Assembly: GCF_020985305.1 (NCBI RefSeq)
Contig: NZ_CP087588.1
Location: forward strand, 3,569,190-3,633,189
DNA from: Croceicoccus sp. Ery15
Lineage (GTDB): Bacteria; Pseudomonadota; Alphaproteobacteria; Sphingomonadales; Sphingomonadaceae
Reading direction: 5' to 3'
DNA length: 64,000 nt
The position numbers and the translations under genes are program-made. The notes beneath the pieces were generated by a model. The model searched no databases. It was not told where the DNA came from and was given only the letters and a program-made list of their open reading frames with translations. Positions 38,937 to 46,585 of the stretch are shown piece after piece (position 1 is the stretch's first letter; the number at the start of each line of letters is the position of its first letter).

Positions 38937-39770
38937 TCAGCCAGCGGCCATGATGTCTTTGCGGACACGTTCAATCACGTGCTCCATTCCCTCGAAGGTC
39001 TGGTCTTTGGCGCGACCGCCGGTCCACCAGTCGGGCAGTGCCTTCCGCATCTGTTCGATAAGCGAAGCGTTCTCTTTGAGAATGCTTTCGAGGCTTCCGA
39101 TGTCGTCCACGGCCTCGATGTCTCGCCAAACATCCCGTGCGAGCGTTTTCAGTTCGGTCTTGTTCTTTGCCGGGCCCTGCGGGAATGGGGCGTCTTTCGC
39201 AGCGTCATAGGTGTTTCGCGGTGCTGATGAGCTGCCATCATCGTCCTCGCCTTCCGTGGTCAGGTTGAGTAGCAAGGTCGCCGCATACCGCTTACCATAG
39301 GATAGGGTGGACCCGACACTTTGAACCGCGTTCTTAGCGCCGCTGGTGTCAGTCGGCAGGGGGAGGGTGGCCTCGTCCTTGAAGCCCAAACGATGGCGCA
39401 GGATGGCCGTAACCGCCACCTGCTTCTCAACCGTAGTAGGCTTGAATGATAGGCTGAAGCCATGCTCGGACAGGATCGGCGTTATTGCCTTGTTGATGTC
39501 CTCCCATTCGGCAAACTCCGAAATGGTCTGGCCCTTATGAACGATTGCGCCGCCCTTAGTGATAGCGGGAAGATCCGGCTGCATGGCGGAGAACGCCTCG
39601 CTGAAAGCAATCTCCGCATCGCGCGCCTGCACCCGCTCCTGCATGGCGATCAGGCGTTCCATCTTGTCGATGTCCACGCTTGGATCGCGGGCCGCACGGC
39701 TTATTACGTCAAGCAGTCCGCCGCTGTAATCGGTGACTTCGTTCGATGATGTTTTGGTAACAGCGTTCAT
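38937..39770 (-). CDS. erf: ERF-family single-strand annealing recombinase
   Basis: 277 residues. The N-terminal ERF core has IAFSEAFSAMQPDLPAI (near 57), GFSLSFKPTTVEKQVAVTAILRH (near 109) and SYGKRYAATLLLNLTT (near 161). The C-terminal part, about residues 190-277, is probably for partner interactions. Such proteins promote annealing and phage recombination. The ATG at 39770 lies next to a 153-base gap that shows no gene. Confidence 0.93.
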   Translation of the reverse strand: MNAVTKTSSNEVTDYSGGLLDVISRAARDPSVDIDKMERLIAMQERVQARDAEIAFSEAFSAMQPDLPAITKGGAIVHKGQTISEFAEWEDINKAITPILSEHGFSLSFKPTTVEKQVAVTAILRHRLGFKDEATLPLPTDTSGAKNAVQSVGSTLSYGKRYAATLLLNLTTEGEDDDGSSSAPRNTYDAAKDAPFPQGPAKNKTELKTLARDVWRDIEAVDDIGSLESILKENASLIEQMRKALPDWWTGGRAKDQTFEGMEHVIERVRKDIMAAG

Positions 39771-39923
39771 TAGAAAAACCTCCGCAATAGCGATTGAAGC
39801 CGTGACGGGCGGGACACGCAGTGGCCCGATCCCGAAGGGACGAAAGCGCGGCCCCGCAGGGGATTGCCCAAACTGTGGTAAGGCCGTCCTTGGGCATCTT
39901 TGAGCGGCCATCCCTGCCTTGCC

Positions 39924-40154
39924 TTACCCATTGGTTTTGTCCTTAGATGCGCGGATGGGTTGTTCCATCCAATCTTCAATGTCATCTTCGGGGCAGTATT
40001 CGACTGTTCCGCTGCCAGCACATTTCGGGCATGGCTCGCCGTAATCATCAGGGCTAAGATCATCCCACCGAACATGGCGGCTGCGGGCGCTGGGAGTTGA
40101 CCCAAGAACTTCACCCAATCCGTTGCATCGCGGACATTCAACATCAACGATCAT
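39924..40154 (-). CDS. Small zinc-finger phage protein
   Basis: 76 residues with two CxxCxGxG-like motifs (CPRCNGLGE, CPKCAGSGT), as in the DnaJ zinc-finger domain, separated by about 35 residues. It would be a small zinc-binding protein. The ATG at 40154 overlaps the stop of the next gene by 4 bases. Confidence 0.75.
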   Translation of the reverse strand: MIVDVECPRCNGLGEVLGSTPSARSRHVRWDDLSPDDYGEPCPKCAGSGTVEYCPEDDIEDWMEQPIRASKDKTNG

Positions 40155-40642
40155 GGCTTACTCCCCATGTCTGTGCCGCAGTTGAAGCAATGGTGCGGCC
40201 CTTCCTCCATGCTGGTGTCAATCTGGTGGCGACCAGTCGGCGAGTGCGGGCACTCTGCTGCTACTGCTTGCTCTACCGTGTCGGGGGATTGGGAGAGGGC
40301 TGTGCAGGCGCGGAGAGCCCTGCGCGCATATTGCTGCGCGCGGTCCAGTTCGGTCGAATAGACATCTGCCGCGGTTTCATGTGTCCAAGGCTCTACCGCC
40401 CTCACCTTAATGGATGCGATCGCTTCCAACGCCTCACGCATGGCATTGCTTGCAGGCTCGCTCTTGGTATGGGTGAGAGCAGAGATGATGCGGTCGCGTA
40501 GGCGCAGCGGGAGCGTGACGACTTGCCCCATATTCTCGCCTGTCACGGTGTCGATGACGTTCTGCACGGTGAGCGCCGCCAGTTCCTCCGCCAGCCCATC
40601 GGGCACGGGGCTGTTGGCTGTGCGGGTGTTGTCCTCGCTCAT
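40151..40642 (-). CDS. Hypothetical phage protein with C-terminal Cys/His pair
   Basis: 163 residues. The C-terminus has CPHSPTGRH and CFNCG, so possible zinc binding. A helical middle has ELDRAQQYARRALRA. Coupled by 4-base overlaps on both sides. I recognise no family. Confidence 0.65.
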   Translation of the reverse strand: MSEDNTRTANSPVPDGLAEELAALTVQNVIDTVTGENMGQVVTLPLRLRDRIISALTHTKSEPASNAMREALEAIASIKVRAVEPWTHETAADVYSTELDRAQQYARRALRACTALSQSPDTVEQAVAAECPHSPTGRHQIDTSMEEGPHHCFNCGTDMGSKP

Positions 40643-41085
40643 GCTTCTGCATCCTTCAGTGGGGTGATTGCGTAACCGCGCAGGGTTTCGATGATGCGCT
40701 CGTTCAGGCGCAGCATGGCGCTTTCCCTTGTTTCGGTATGCGACCGCATGCCGAGTGAGTGGGATGGTGCAATATCCCGCGCATGTTGGTCGAACGCAGT
40801 CTTGAGTTCTGCTAGCACATCCGGTTCGGGATCGGGCAGGATGAGGCCGCGCAATCCTTCCTCTGCTTTATAAGCAAGGTCCGCCGTGGGTTCGTCGAAA
40901 ACGAAACTGGCCAACGCCTGTTCGATGAACGCTTGGCCGTACTTCGCAGCCTCGCTTACTTGGTCGAGGTGGCGGGCGAAGGCGTGTTCAATCGCGTGCT
41001 CATAATCCAATCTCAACGCAGTCATCGCATCGCGCGTCAGTTCCTTGCGCCGCTCAATCGCTGCTTTTGATGGTGTATCGTTCAT
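40639..41085 (-). CDS. Hypothetical phage protein
   Basis: 148 residues from the ATG at 41085, chosen because it overlaps the stop of the next micro-gene (ATGA). Mostly helical, with a repeat of acidic and Ala-rich segments (FIEQALASFVFDEPTADLAY). No known domain. Confidence 0.65.
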   Translation of the reverse strand: MNDTPSKAAIERRKELTRDAMTALRLDYEHAIEHAFARHLDQVSEAAKYGQAFIEQALASFVFDEPTADLAYKAEEGLRGLILPDPEPDVLAELKTAFDQHARDIAPSHSLGMRSHTETRESAMLRLNERIIETLRGYAITPLKDAEA

Positions 41086-41180
41086 AATAATATCCAAGCT
41101 AAAGCCGTCTCTATCGTCGCTGCTATCGCTATCCATGGAAGGATAAGCATGGAGCGGTCATCGGGGTGGATGCGGGTCAT
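41082..41180 (-). CDS. Phage membrane micro-protein (32 residues)
   Basis: MTRIHPDDRSMLILPWIAI onwards: a short hydrophobic stretch predicted as one membrane helix. It is linked to its neighbours by ATGA overlaps at 41082-41085 and 41177-41180, which is the main reason to call it a gene. Confidence 0.5.
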   Translation of the reverse strand: MTRIHPDDRSMLILPWIAIAATIETALAWILL

Positions 41181-41305
41181 GCGAACAGTCCCTTGATCCA
41201 TCGACGGACCTTGTGACGGGTGCGGCCTGACAGTTCCTGCCACTGGCGGTGGATGCAGTAGGGCGCGATAACGGCCAGTGCCGCCACGATGAGCCATTCG
41301 ATCAT
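41177..41305 (-). CDS. Phage membrane micro-protein (42 residues)
   Basis: MIEWLIVAALAVIAPYCIH is a membrane helix, followed by a basic tail (GRTRHKVRRWIKG). The ATG at 41305 overlaps the next stop (ATGA). Chain position and membrane topology support a real gene; no function known. Confidence 0.5.
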   Translation of the reverse strand: MIEWLIVAALAVIAPYCIHRQWQELSGRTRHKVRRWIKGLFA

Positions 41306-41400
41306 GGGGCCATAATCCCAAGCACGGCCAACCCTATCAGCCCGACAACAAGCATCAGACCGGCAGGCCATTGATCGCGGAGTGCTTCACGAAGGGTCAT
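41302..41400 (-). CDS. Phage membrane micro-protein (32 residues)
   Basis: MTLREALRDQWPAGLMLVV with a hydrophobic LMLVVGLIGLAVLG core. The ATG at 41400 and the stop at 41302 are both in ATGA overlaps with neighbours. Confidence 0.5.
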   Translation of the reverse strand: MTLREALRDQWPAGLMLVVGLIGLAVLGIMAP

Positions 41401-41483
41401 GCGAACCTCCAGGCCAAATCCACCAGTCCCAGACCGGCTACTGCAATAAGGGTGCTGACAAGATCGAAGCGGAGGGCAGTCAT
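41397..41483 (-). CDS. Phage membrane micro-protein (28 residues)
   Basis: MTALRFDLVSTLIAVAGLG, then VDLAWRFA: one short hydrophobic segment. ATGA overlaps at both ends suggest translational coupling. Too short for homology assignment. Confidence 0.45.
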   Translation of the reverse strand: MTALRFDLVSTLIAVAGLGLVDLAWRFA

Positions 41484-41629
41484 TGTGCTGCCTCGATCCG
41501 TGCAATCTCTTCGCGGTAAGCCTCACGACCTACGCGGGGGTCAGCGTGGGGGATGCGAACGTAACGATCCCATGCCGCTTGCTTGGCCGCAGCAATGATC
41601 GCGCGGGACATCTTGCCGGTGAGGGTCAT
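41480..41629 (-). CDS. Small basic phage protein (49 residues)
   Basis: MTLTGKMSRAIIAAAKQAA onwards, with a charged RVGREAYREEIARIEAAQ C-terminal helix. The ATG at 41629 overlaps the preceding gene's stop. Probably a soluble helical protein; unknown function. Confidence 0.55.
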   Translation of the reverse strand: MTLTGKMSRAIIAAAKQAAWDRYVRIPHADPRVGREAYREEIARIEAAQ

Positions 41630-41997
41630 GCTTCACCTCGCGATTTGGTGATTGCTGCGTCTCTTAGACTGCGCGCACGATTCCATGCTTCGTCGGCAAG
41701 TTTTTCGCTTTGCCTAATCCAGCCGGAGCCAGACGGGTCATCGTGCCAGCCCTCTTCTATTGCCCGCTCTAAATGCTCTACCGCGTCATCCGTAGCCTGT
41801 TGCGCGGTCGCCCATGCTTCCAGCGCCTCAAGCAGACATGGTGCGGCTGCTATCAGGCGGGCCGCATCTGCCCCTTGGTCAAAGGTTCGGCCAGACAAGC
41901 CGCCGCAAGGGACGCTTGCCAACTTCGCGCCGCGACCATCGAACACGGAATGTTCATCGCCAGCGGAAACCCGCCAGCCGGTAAGATGCCCGCTCAT
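41626..41997 (-). CDS. Hypothetical phage protein
   Basis: 123 residues. The segment GADAARLIAAAPCLLEALEA resembles a motif found in many small phage proteins of unknown role. Coupled by ATGA overlaps to both neighbours. The tail is basic (NRARSLRDAAITKSRG). Confidence 0.65.
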   Translation of the reverse strand: MSGHLTGWRVSAGDEHSVFDGRGAKLASVPCGGLSGRTFDQGADAARLIAAAPCLLEALEAWATAQQATDDAVEHLERAIEEGWHDDPSGSGWIRQSEKLADEAWNRARSLRDAAITKSRGEA

Positions 41998-42443
41998 GCC
42001 GCTTTCTCCCGATTGATCGGACGAGGCGTTGCTGCAAGCATCCCTGCGACAGCCTTGCCAGCGGTCGGCGCAAGCTGGTGGCGGGACGCCTCGGGAGTGT
42101 GCCCGTTAGCAGCCCAGAACGCGCCATGCGAGTTATTGCGTTCGTGGAAGCCGATACCGGCGTAGGTCAGCCCATGCCGCTTCGCGATGGAACGCAGGGC
42201 AGCAGCAGCCTTTTCAATGACCGCAATGTCCTCGTCGTCCTGACCAAGGTGCCACTCGTCTATCTCTGCCCACAGTTCCTTTTCAGTCGCTGCGGTAAGG
42301 ACAGGGTGCGAACCGACCCAGCCATCTTCCGGCCCTTCATACGAAGCGTCGTAATCAGGATGCGTGGCGGTCCAGTCAGCACCGCGATACGGGATCGGCT
42401 TCATGTCGAAGTCTATCGTCCAGCCTTTATAGGTCTTGTTCAT
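41994..42443 (-). CDS. Hypothetical phage protein
   Basis: 149 residues starting MNKTYKGWTIDFDMKPIPYR. The start region is a beta-rich YKGWTI-type fold often seen in phage proteins, with a helical HLGQDDEDIAVIEKAAAALRS middle. The ATG at 42443 was picked for the ATGA overlap with the upstream gene. Confidence 0.65.
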   Translation of the reverse strand: MNKTYKGWTIDFDMKPIPYRGADWTATHPDYDASYEGPEDGWVGSHPVLTAATEKELWAEIDEWHLGQDDEDIAVIEKAAAALRSIAKRHGLTYAGIGFHERNNSHGAFWAANGHTPEASRHQLAPTAGKAVAGMLAATPRPINREKAA

Positions 42444-42736
42444 TTCAAGCCTCCGTTCGGGCATTCCCAGTCGCATTCTTCGCTGCCAGCTTTCAGGCAT
42501 TGTCCATTCGGCATGAGGCCGCAGTCGAAGTTGTTTCGGCACTGCTCCCATGTTTCGCCGCAGCAGTCGCAAAGGCCGCTGTCGTCGTCAGGTCCGCAGT
42601 GGTAATCGGCCACCGCCTCTGGGTCGGGGAAACCGCACTGGCGGCACTCGTCAGGGATCAGGTCATCGGTGTCCCGCGCAACCATGTTGCCGCAGGATGG
42701 GCACCAAAATGCGCCATCGTTCATGTCCCAGTTCAC
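42440..42736 (-). CDS. Cysteine-rich phage protein
   Basis: 98 residues with a dozen Cys in CPSCG, CRQCG, CDCCGETWEQC and C-terminal CDWECP contexts, likely binding several zinc ions. The GTG at 42736 overlaps the upstream stop (GTGA); an in-frame ATG at 42724 is a fallback. No known domain recognised. Confidence 0.65.
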   Translation of the reverse strand: MNWDMNDGAFWCPSCGNMVARDTDDLIPDECRQCGFPDPEAVADYHCGPDDDSGLCDCCGETWEQCRNNFDCGLMPNGQCLKAGSEECDWECPNGGLK

Positions 42737-43086
42737 AGCCCGCTCTCCCGAAACATGCGTTCTTCGCGAGCGGCATCTGCCCGCTGCTCAAGCGCGTCTT
42801 GGTGGCGTTCTTCGGCATCGTTCAGGCAAGCGCCTACGATCTCGCCATCCTCCCAGAGCATGTCGATCAGCCAGTCCGCAGGATGCCAAACCTTGTCGGT
42901 TCGAGCTTGGATGCTTTCGATATCGACCGAGGCGGCTTCACCCGGCTCCCAATGGGTTGCAGGCGATTCAGCGGTGACGGTATAGGAAACGAGAAGTTCG
43001 ATCTCGTATTCCTCGCCATGCAGAGCGTGCAGGTTCATGTTGGCAGGCACTTTGACGCTGCCGTGGATCTTGCGGGGGAGGCTCAT
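42733..43086 (-). CDS. Hypothetical phage protein
   Basis: 117 residues, MSLPRKIHGSVKVPANMNL onwards. A beta-rich first half (YEIELLVSYTVTAE) and a helical, Glu/Arg-rich C-terminus. The ATG at 43086 overlaps the stop of the next gene. Unknown function. Confidence 0.6.
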   Translation of the reverse strand: MSLPRKIHGSVKVPANMNLHALHGEEYEIELLVSYTVTAESPATHWEPGEAASVDIESIQARTDKVWHPADWLIDMLWEDGEIVGACLNDAEERHQDALEQRADAAREERMFRESGL

Positions 43087-43412
43087 CGTGCGCCTCCAAA
43101 CACCCGCGCCATGTCGGCATCGGACCACACTTCGCCACCAGTCGGGCGATCAAGTTCATGGGGAACGCGGTTTTCGAAAGCGTCCTGCTGTTCGATCAGA
43201 ACATCGCAATCGTCATAGTCGCCGCACTCGCGGGCATACTCGACAGCGTTAAGCCATTCGCGGTCGTCAAGGCGTTCTGCCTCGTCAGCGATACGGGCAA
43301 GGTGAAAGTCTGCCATCCAGCTATCGCCACGGGCGGCGCAAGCCTTCGACTGCTCGACACGATCAGCCCATGTCAGGGCAGAACCGATCTGCGGGAAGCG
43401 GTGGACGTTCAT
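43083..43412 (-). CDS. Hypothetical phage protein
   Basis: 109 residues, acidic helical protein (FHLARIADEAERLDDREW). ATGA overlaps at both ends. No domain recognised. Confidence 0.6.
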   Translation of the reverse strand: MNVHRFPQIGSALTWADRVEQSKACAARGDSWMADFHLARIADEAERLDDREWLNAVEYARECGDYDDCDVLIEQQDAFENRVPHELDRPTGGEVWSDADMARVFGGAR

Positions 43413-43720
43413 GCCGACACCTGTTCGGCAAAGCGGTTCACGAGGCGCTCGACAGCCTCACGCACACCAGGCCCGTTCATGACGACCTCAATATCAAGGT
43501 CGCCCTCTTCTGGGTCGGTGATTGTCAGGCTCACTTCGCCGGACATCAGAACTTCGCACTCGAACGCGAAACCGCGCTGGATAATCAGCCGCGCCTTTGC
43601 CGCAGTATCATCGGACACCTCAATAGTGACCGGGCGGCGATGACCGTTCGGTGCAACAAACTGCGTAAAGGGAATAATCGGAGCATCCGTGATGCTTTCG
43701 ATCTTGTCAGGGGTTGCCAT
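43409..43720 (-). CDS. First gene of the leftward early operon, hypothetical
   Basis: 103 residues; a beta-rich protein with TIEVSDDTAAKARLIIQRG and CEVLMSGEVSLTITDP. It is the promoter-proximal gene of the long coupled operon. The operator/promoter at 43759-43810 lies directly upstream, so it should be transcribed when the repressor is inactive. Confidence 0.65.
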   Translation of the reverse strand: MATPDKIESITDAPIIPFTQFVAPNGHRRPVTIEVSDDTAAKARLIIQRGFAFECEVLMSGEVSLTITDPEEGDLDIEVVMNGPGVREAVERLVNRFAEQVSA

Positions 43721-43758
43721 CGGTAATCTCCAATCAGCATTAGCGTGCTGTTGGAGAT

Positions 43759-43810
43759 GTGTTAGTAGGAGATATCCGACAAGTCAAACATAAAATCGGA
43801 TAAATCCGAC
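43759..43810 (-). promoter_or_regulatory. Leftward early promoter with repressor operators
   Basis: On the minus strand TTGACT (43782-43787), a 17-base spacer and TAACAC (43759-43764) form a plausible promoter. The half-site GTCGGATATC (43771-43780) lies in the spacer. A full site matching 15 of 16 bases of the divergent-region palindrome (ATCGGATAAATCCGAC, 43795-43810) lies just upstream. The same motif occurs at 45504-45519. Confidence 0.7.
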
Positions 43811-43814
43811 ATTC

Positions 43815-44204
43815 CTATTCATCCCATGTCGGATCAGGCCAAAAATCGGGCGCATCGTCCGCATCTTGGCCGATCATTTTCGGCAATTCTGGAACCTCCC
43901 CATCGAACGAAGTGCGAATCAATGCGCCGAAGTCCGTCGCCGTTTGGAATATTGATGTCACCTGATGGCCGCGCCGAATGAGCGCGCCTATGCGCACGCA
44001 GCGCTCGGCGGTCAGGTAGCCTAACTGGACGCCACGGCAGCTATAGACCGCGACGGCGCGTGGATCGGCGGGATTTGCGGGTTCTAGCCTTAATTCGACT
44101 GGCTCGCCGATACGGCATATCGCCAGTTCGAAGCGGCGGGACGGTCCGCGCTTGTTCGGATAGTCTGCGCCAACTACGGCAAGGGTTAGGGCAGGGAGGG
44201 ACAA
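43815..44204 (-). CDS. HIRAN-domain phage protein
   Basis: 129 residues. VVGADYPNKRGPSRRFEL, VELRLEPANPADPRAVAVYS and GYLTAERC match the HIRAN fold, which in HLTF/Rad5-type proteins binds 3' DNA ends. Here it is free-standing. Fourth gene of the repressor-led operon, 13 bases from its neighbour, so probably expressed in the lysogen. Confidence 0.85.
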   Translation of the reverse strand: MSLPALTLAVVGADYPNKRGPSRRFELAICRIGEPVELRLEPANPADPRAVAVYSCRGVQLGYLTAERCVRIGALIRRGHQVTSIFQTATDFGALIRTSFDGEVPELPKMIGQDADDAPDFWPDPTWDE

Positions 44205-44217
44205 CTATCCCGCCTGT

Positions 44218-44565
44218 TTAATCGGAGGGGGTTCGCTCGTCTCTATCAAGCAGCAGATCAATCTTGCCAGAGACATGAGCCTGATCAACGCGAAGGCCAG
44301 TCACTTGATCACTGATCATGGCATAGGCTGTCGCCCCAGCGCCCAAAATCAGAACGGCAGCGCCAATCAAACCATATAGGAGATGGCGTACGTCCTGATG
44401 GAGCTGTGTAAGCTGCCCATCAACATTGCCTTTCCAGTCATCGTTCATGCCACCAGATGTGCCCCCACCGCCGCCAGATTTCAAGCGCTCAAGTTCTTCC
44501 TGCTGGCTTGCGAAGCGCTTCTGTAGCAATGTTGCACTAACGTTTTCCTCATGCACTTTAGTCAC
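44218..44565 (-). CDS. Membrane/coiled-coil phage protein
   Basis: 115 residues. A coiled-coil (VSATLLQKRFASQQEELERL), a Gly-rich loop GGGGGTSGG, one membrane helix (LLYGLIGAAVLILGAGATAYA) near residue 65 and a charged tail. It overlaps its upstream neighbour by 8 bases. Position in the repressor operon makes superinfection exclusion one possibility; not shown. Confidence 0.65.
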   Translation of the reverse strand: MTKVHEENVSATLLQKRFASQQEELERLKSGGGGGTSGGMNDDWKGNVDGQLTQLHQDVRHLLYGLIGAAVLILGAGATAYAMISDQVTGLRVDQAHVSGKIDLLLDRDERTPSD

Positions 44566-44770
44566 CGGTAAGCTCCTTAAAGCGCTTCCAAAGCTCGTTC
44601 GTATGCTTTTCTAGATCCGCTAGTTGATGATCGATAGCTTCCTTGTCGTTTAGACGCAGAGCCAGCATTGCACCTTGTAATGAGCGCAAAGCTAGAGCCG
44701 CATCGGCAGCCACAAAAGCAACGTCAGCCTTGGTTGCTGGCTTGCTAGACCAGTGTTCGTCTATTTCCAA
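44558..44770 (-). CDS. Hypothetical phage protein
   Basis: 70 residues, helical (AALALRSLQGAMLALRLND). It starts directly after the repressor stop and overlaps the next gene by 8 bases. Unknown function. Confidence 0.6.
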   Translation of the reverse strand: MEIDEHWSSKPATKADVAFVAADAALALRSLQGAMLALRLNDKEAIDHQLADLEKHTNELWKRFKELTGD

Positions 44771-45484
44771 TTAAAGTCCCCTCGCTACCCAGATGGCCCG
44801 CCCCTCTATGCGTAAATCACTGGCATCAACGGTCTGATTGGGCACCGCTGGATTGTCGGAGATGACATCGACGCGACCCGGCCCAACCGTCCTAAGTCGC
44901 TTGATTCCCGCCGCGCCGTATAGGTCAATCCAGTAAATACCATCCTGCTTCGCAAGTTGTTTGTCGGTGGTATCAATCAGGATGGCATCGCCCCAGTTGA
45001 GGGTGGGGTACATGCTTTCGCCAATTCCAGTGACAAGCTTCAGACGGTTTGACGGGGAACGAGTGATGGCCTGTATGAACGCCAGATCGAAGCTAACGGG
45101 TTCTGCCTCGACATATTCGTCAATCAGCGTTCCCGGTCCCATCGAAAGCGACAGGTCCAGCTTCTGGATTTGAACAATGTCGTCTGGCACTGGTGGGGTG
45201 GGGCTGGCCTCCGCCATATCCTTCTGAGGCAGGGTGTAAAGATCGGCTTCGTTCCGGCCGATATGGCGCAGAAGCTTCCTCAAGGTGTCTGATCGAGGGC
45301 TAATATCGGAGGCTTTCAGATTAGTGAAAAAGCCTCGGTTTACGCCTGCCTGTGTCGCCCATTCGGTCTCTGCCAAGCCAACAGGCTTAATCTGCATCAG
45401 CGCTTCGTAAAGAGCGCGCCCCCTCAATCCGTCTGCTTCTGACATGGGCATCAATTCCCACGACTGACGACCGGCCAAAAGCAT
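44771..45484 (-). CDS. S24-family phage repressor (LexA/CI-like)
   Basis: 237 residues. N-terminal DNA-binding part (QAGVNRGFFTNLKA, about residues 45-58) and C-terminal S24 peptidase domain. The catalytic Ser is in GIGESMYPTLNWGD and the Lys in AAGIKRLRT, so RecA-stimulated self-cleavage is expected. The ATG at 45484 follows GTAGGAAAC; ATGs at 45451 and 45445 are fallbacks. It is divergent from the Cro-like gene across a 48-base operator region. Confidence 0.92.
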   Translation of the reverse strand: MLLAGRQSWELMPMSEADGLRGRALYEALMQIKPVGLAETEWATQAGVNRGFFTNLKASDISPRSDTLRKLLRHIGRNEADLYTLPQKDMAEASPTPPVPDDIVQIQKLDLSLSMGPGTLIDEYVEAEPVSFDLAFIQAITRSPSNRLKLVTGIGESMYPTLNWGDAILIDTTDKQLAKQDGIYWIDLYGAAGIKRLRTVGPGRVDVISDNPAVPNQTVDASDLRIEGRAIWVARGL

Positions 45485-45490
45485 GAAGTT

Positions 45491-45528
45491 TCCTACTTGC
45501 ACTGTCGGATAAATCCGACTAAGTAGGA
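45491..45528. promoter_or_regulatory. Immunity operator between repressor and Cro-like genes
   Basis: The perfect palindrome GTCGGAT-AA-ATCCGAC (45504-45519) is nested inside TCCTACTT (45491-45498) and AAGTAGGA (45521-45528). The latter two are the ribosome sites of the two divergent genes. A repressor bound here would block both starts. The motif recurs at 43795-43810. Confidence 0.85.
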
Positions 45529-45532
45529 TTTC

Positions 45533-45748
45533 ATGCAACAGAAACTCACCAGTGATGCCGAAATGCTGAGAAGCATCGAGGCTTTCTGCCGAAAGCACAA
45601 GTTGGGCGTCACGACCTTCGGGCGGTTGGCGATCAGCGATGCAAACTTGGTCGCTAATCTTCGTGCGGGCCGGAGCCTCACTCTCAAGACGGCTAACTCA
45701 ATTGCCGACTTCATGACGACATATCGCCCGCAGGACGCGGCAGCATGA
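45533..45748 (+). CDS. Cro-like small regulator
   Basis: 71 residues starting MQQKLTSDAEMLRSIEAF. A helix-turn-helix-like segment (LGVTTFGRLAISDANLVANLRAG) is near the middle. Directly divergent from the repressor and first gene of the rightward transcript, as Cro is in lambdoid phages. Its stop overlaps the next start (ATGA). Confidence 0.75.
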   Translation: MQQKLTSDAEMLRSIEAFCRKHKLGVTTFGRLAISDANLVANLRAGRSLTLKTANSIADFMTTYRPQDAAA

Positions 45749-46287
45749 AACGGGTCTATTTCATCAAGCCGGTTGGCATGGATGGTCCGGTCAAAATTGG
45801 TTGCAGCCAGTCTCCAACCAGTCGCCGAGATGCGCTCTCTACATGGTCGCCTTTTGAACTTGAGATTGTAGCTGAAATTGAGGGCGGATTTGACACTGAA
45901 CAGTGTTTTCACGCCATGTTCGAAGAACAACATCAACGGCGCGAATGGTTTTCGTGGAGCGAGCAACTTCAGGATGTAATCGATAGCATCAACGCAGGCA
46001 CCTTCGATTTTAACGATTTGCCCGGACCCAAGCGCATCACTGGAAACGCCGGAAAAACCCGCAGGAAGCGTACAGTCGCTGAATGCTACAGGGCCAGCGC
46101 CATGCGGCGGATGCACAACTCGCCGTCTGATTGGGGTAAGTTCTATTATCCCGCCCTGCGTCGGATTTTGCCTGAGCGTTGGAGAGACGATCATTGGTTC
46201 GCCAATCGCAACGGAATTGAAAAGCTCATCCTGAATGGCGGCGGCAAGCCTTCCCGAACCGATTGGGACAGGAGGGCCGCAGCATGA
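45745..46287 (+). CDS. GIY-YIG / T5orf172-like protein
   Basis: 180 residues. VYFIKPVGMDGPVKIGCS near the N-terminus, followed by LSTWSPFELEIVAEI and EQCFHAMFEEQHQRREWF, matches the T5orf172/MUG113 GIY-YIG-like family, putative nucleases. The C-terminal 90 residues are not assigned. Coupled to the Cro-like gene by a 4-base overlap. Confidence 0.8.
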   Translation: MKRVYFIKPVGMDGPVKIGCSQSPTSRRDALSTWSPFELEIVAEIEGGFDTEQCFHAMFEEQHQRREWFSWSEQLQDVIDSINAGTFDFNDLPGPKRITGNAGKTRRKRTVAECYRASAMRRMHNSPSDWGKFYYPALRRILPERWRDDHWFANRNGIEKLILNGGGKPSRTDWDRRAAA

Positions 46288-46352
46288 ACGCCAGCAAATA
46301 CGACTGGCTCCGCGCCCTGATCGCCCTTCGCAAAGCTGGGTATCACGCATGA
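46284..46352 (+). CDS. Micro-protein (22 residues), phage
   Basis: MNASKYDWLRALIALRKAG onwards. Overlaps the gene before (TGA) and the gene after by 4 bases, supporting translation. Too short to classify. Confidence 0.4.
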   Translation: MNASKYDWLRALIALRKAGYHA

Positions 46353-46585
46353 CACCGCCATCAATTCCCGACACCGGGCGCGATGGCGTCTGCATCACGG
46401 TCTCTTGGGGCCATCTCGATCTGATGGAGCGATGCGCCGTTACCGGCCTCGCTGTCCATTTTTGCTCGCACTGTGACGACCACGCCAGCGGCAAGAACGC
46501 CGATGCTCTTGGCCTCGCTGGCGGGTCTGATCTGTCCTTTCATGAAAACCTGAATAGCCGGGAGGGTCTACACGATCATGGCTAG
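46349..46585 (+). CDS. Hypothetical phage protein
   Basis: 78 residues from the ATG at 46349 (overlapping the previous stop). CAVTGLAVHFCSHCDD has a Cys/His pair. Overlaps the following regulator by 8 bases. Unknown. Confidence 0.5.
   Translation: MTPPSIPDTGRDGVCITVSWGHLDLMERCAVTGLAVHFCSHCDDHASGKNADALGLAGGSDLSFHENLNSREGLHDHG

Noticed and set aside
41302..41526. Longer versions of the micro-genes (upstream extensions)
   Set aside because: The extensions overlap neighbouring genes heavily; the ATGA-linked shorter starts fit better.
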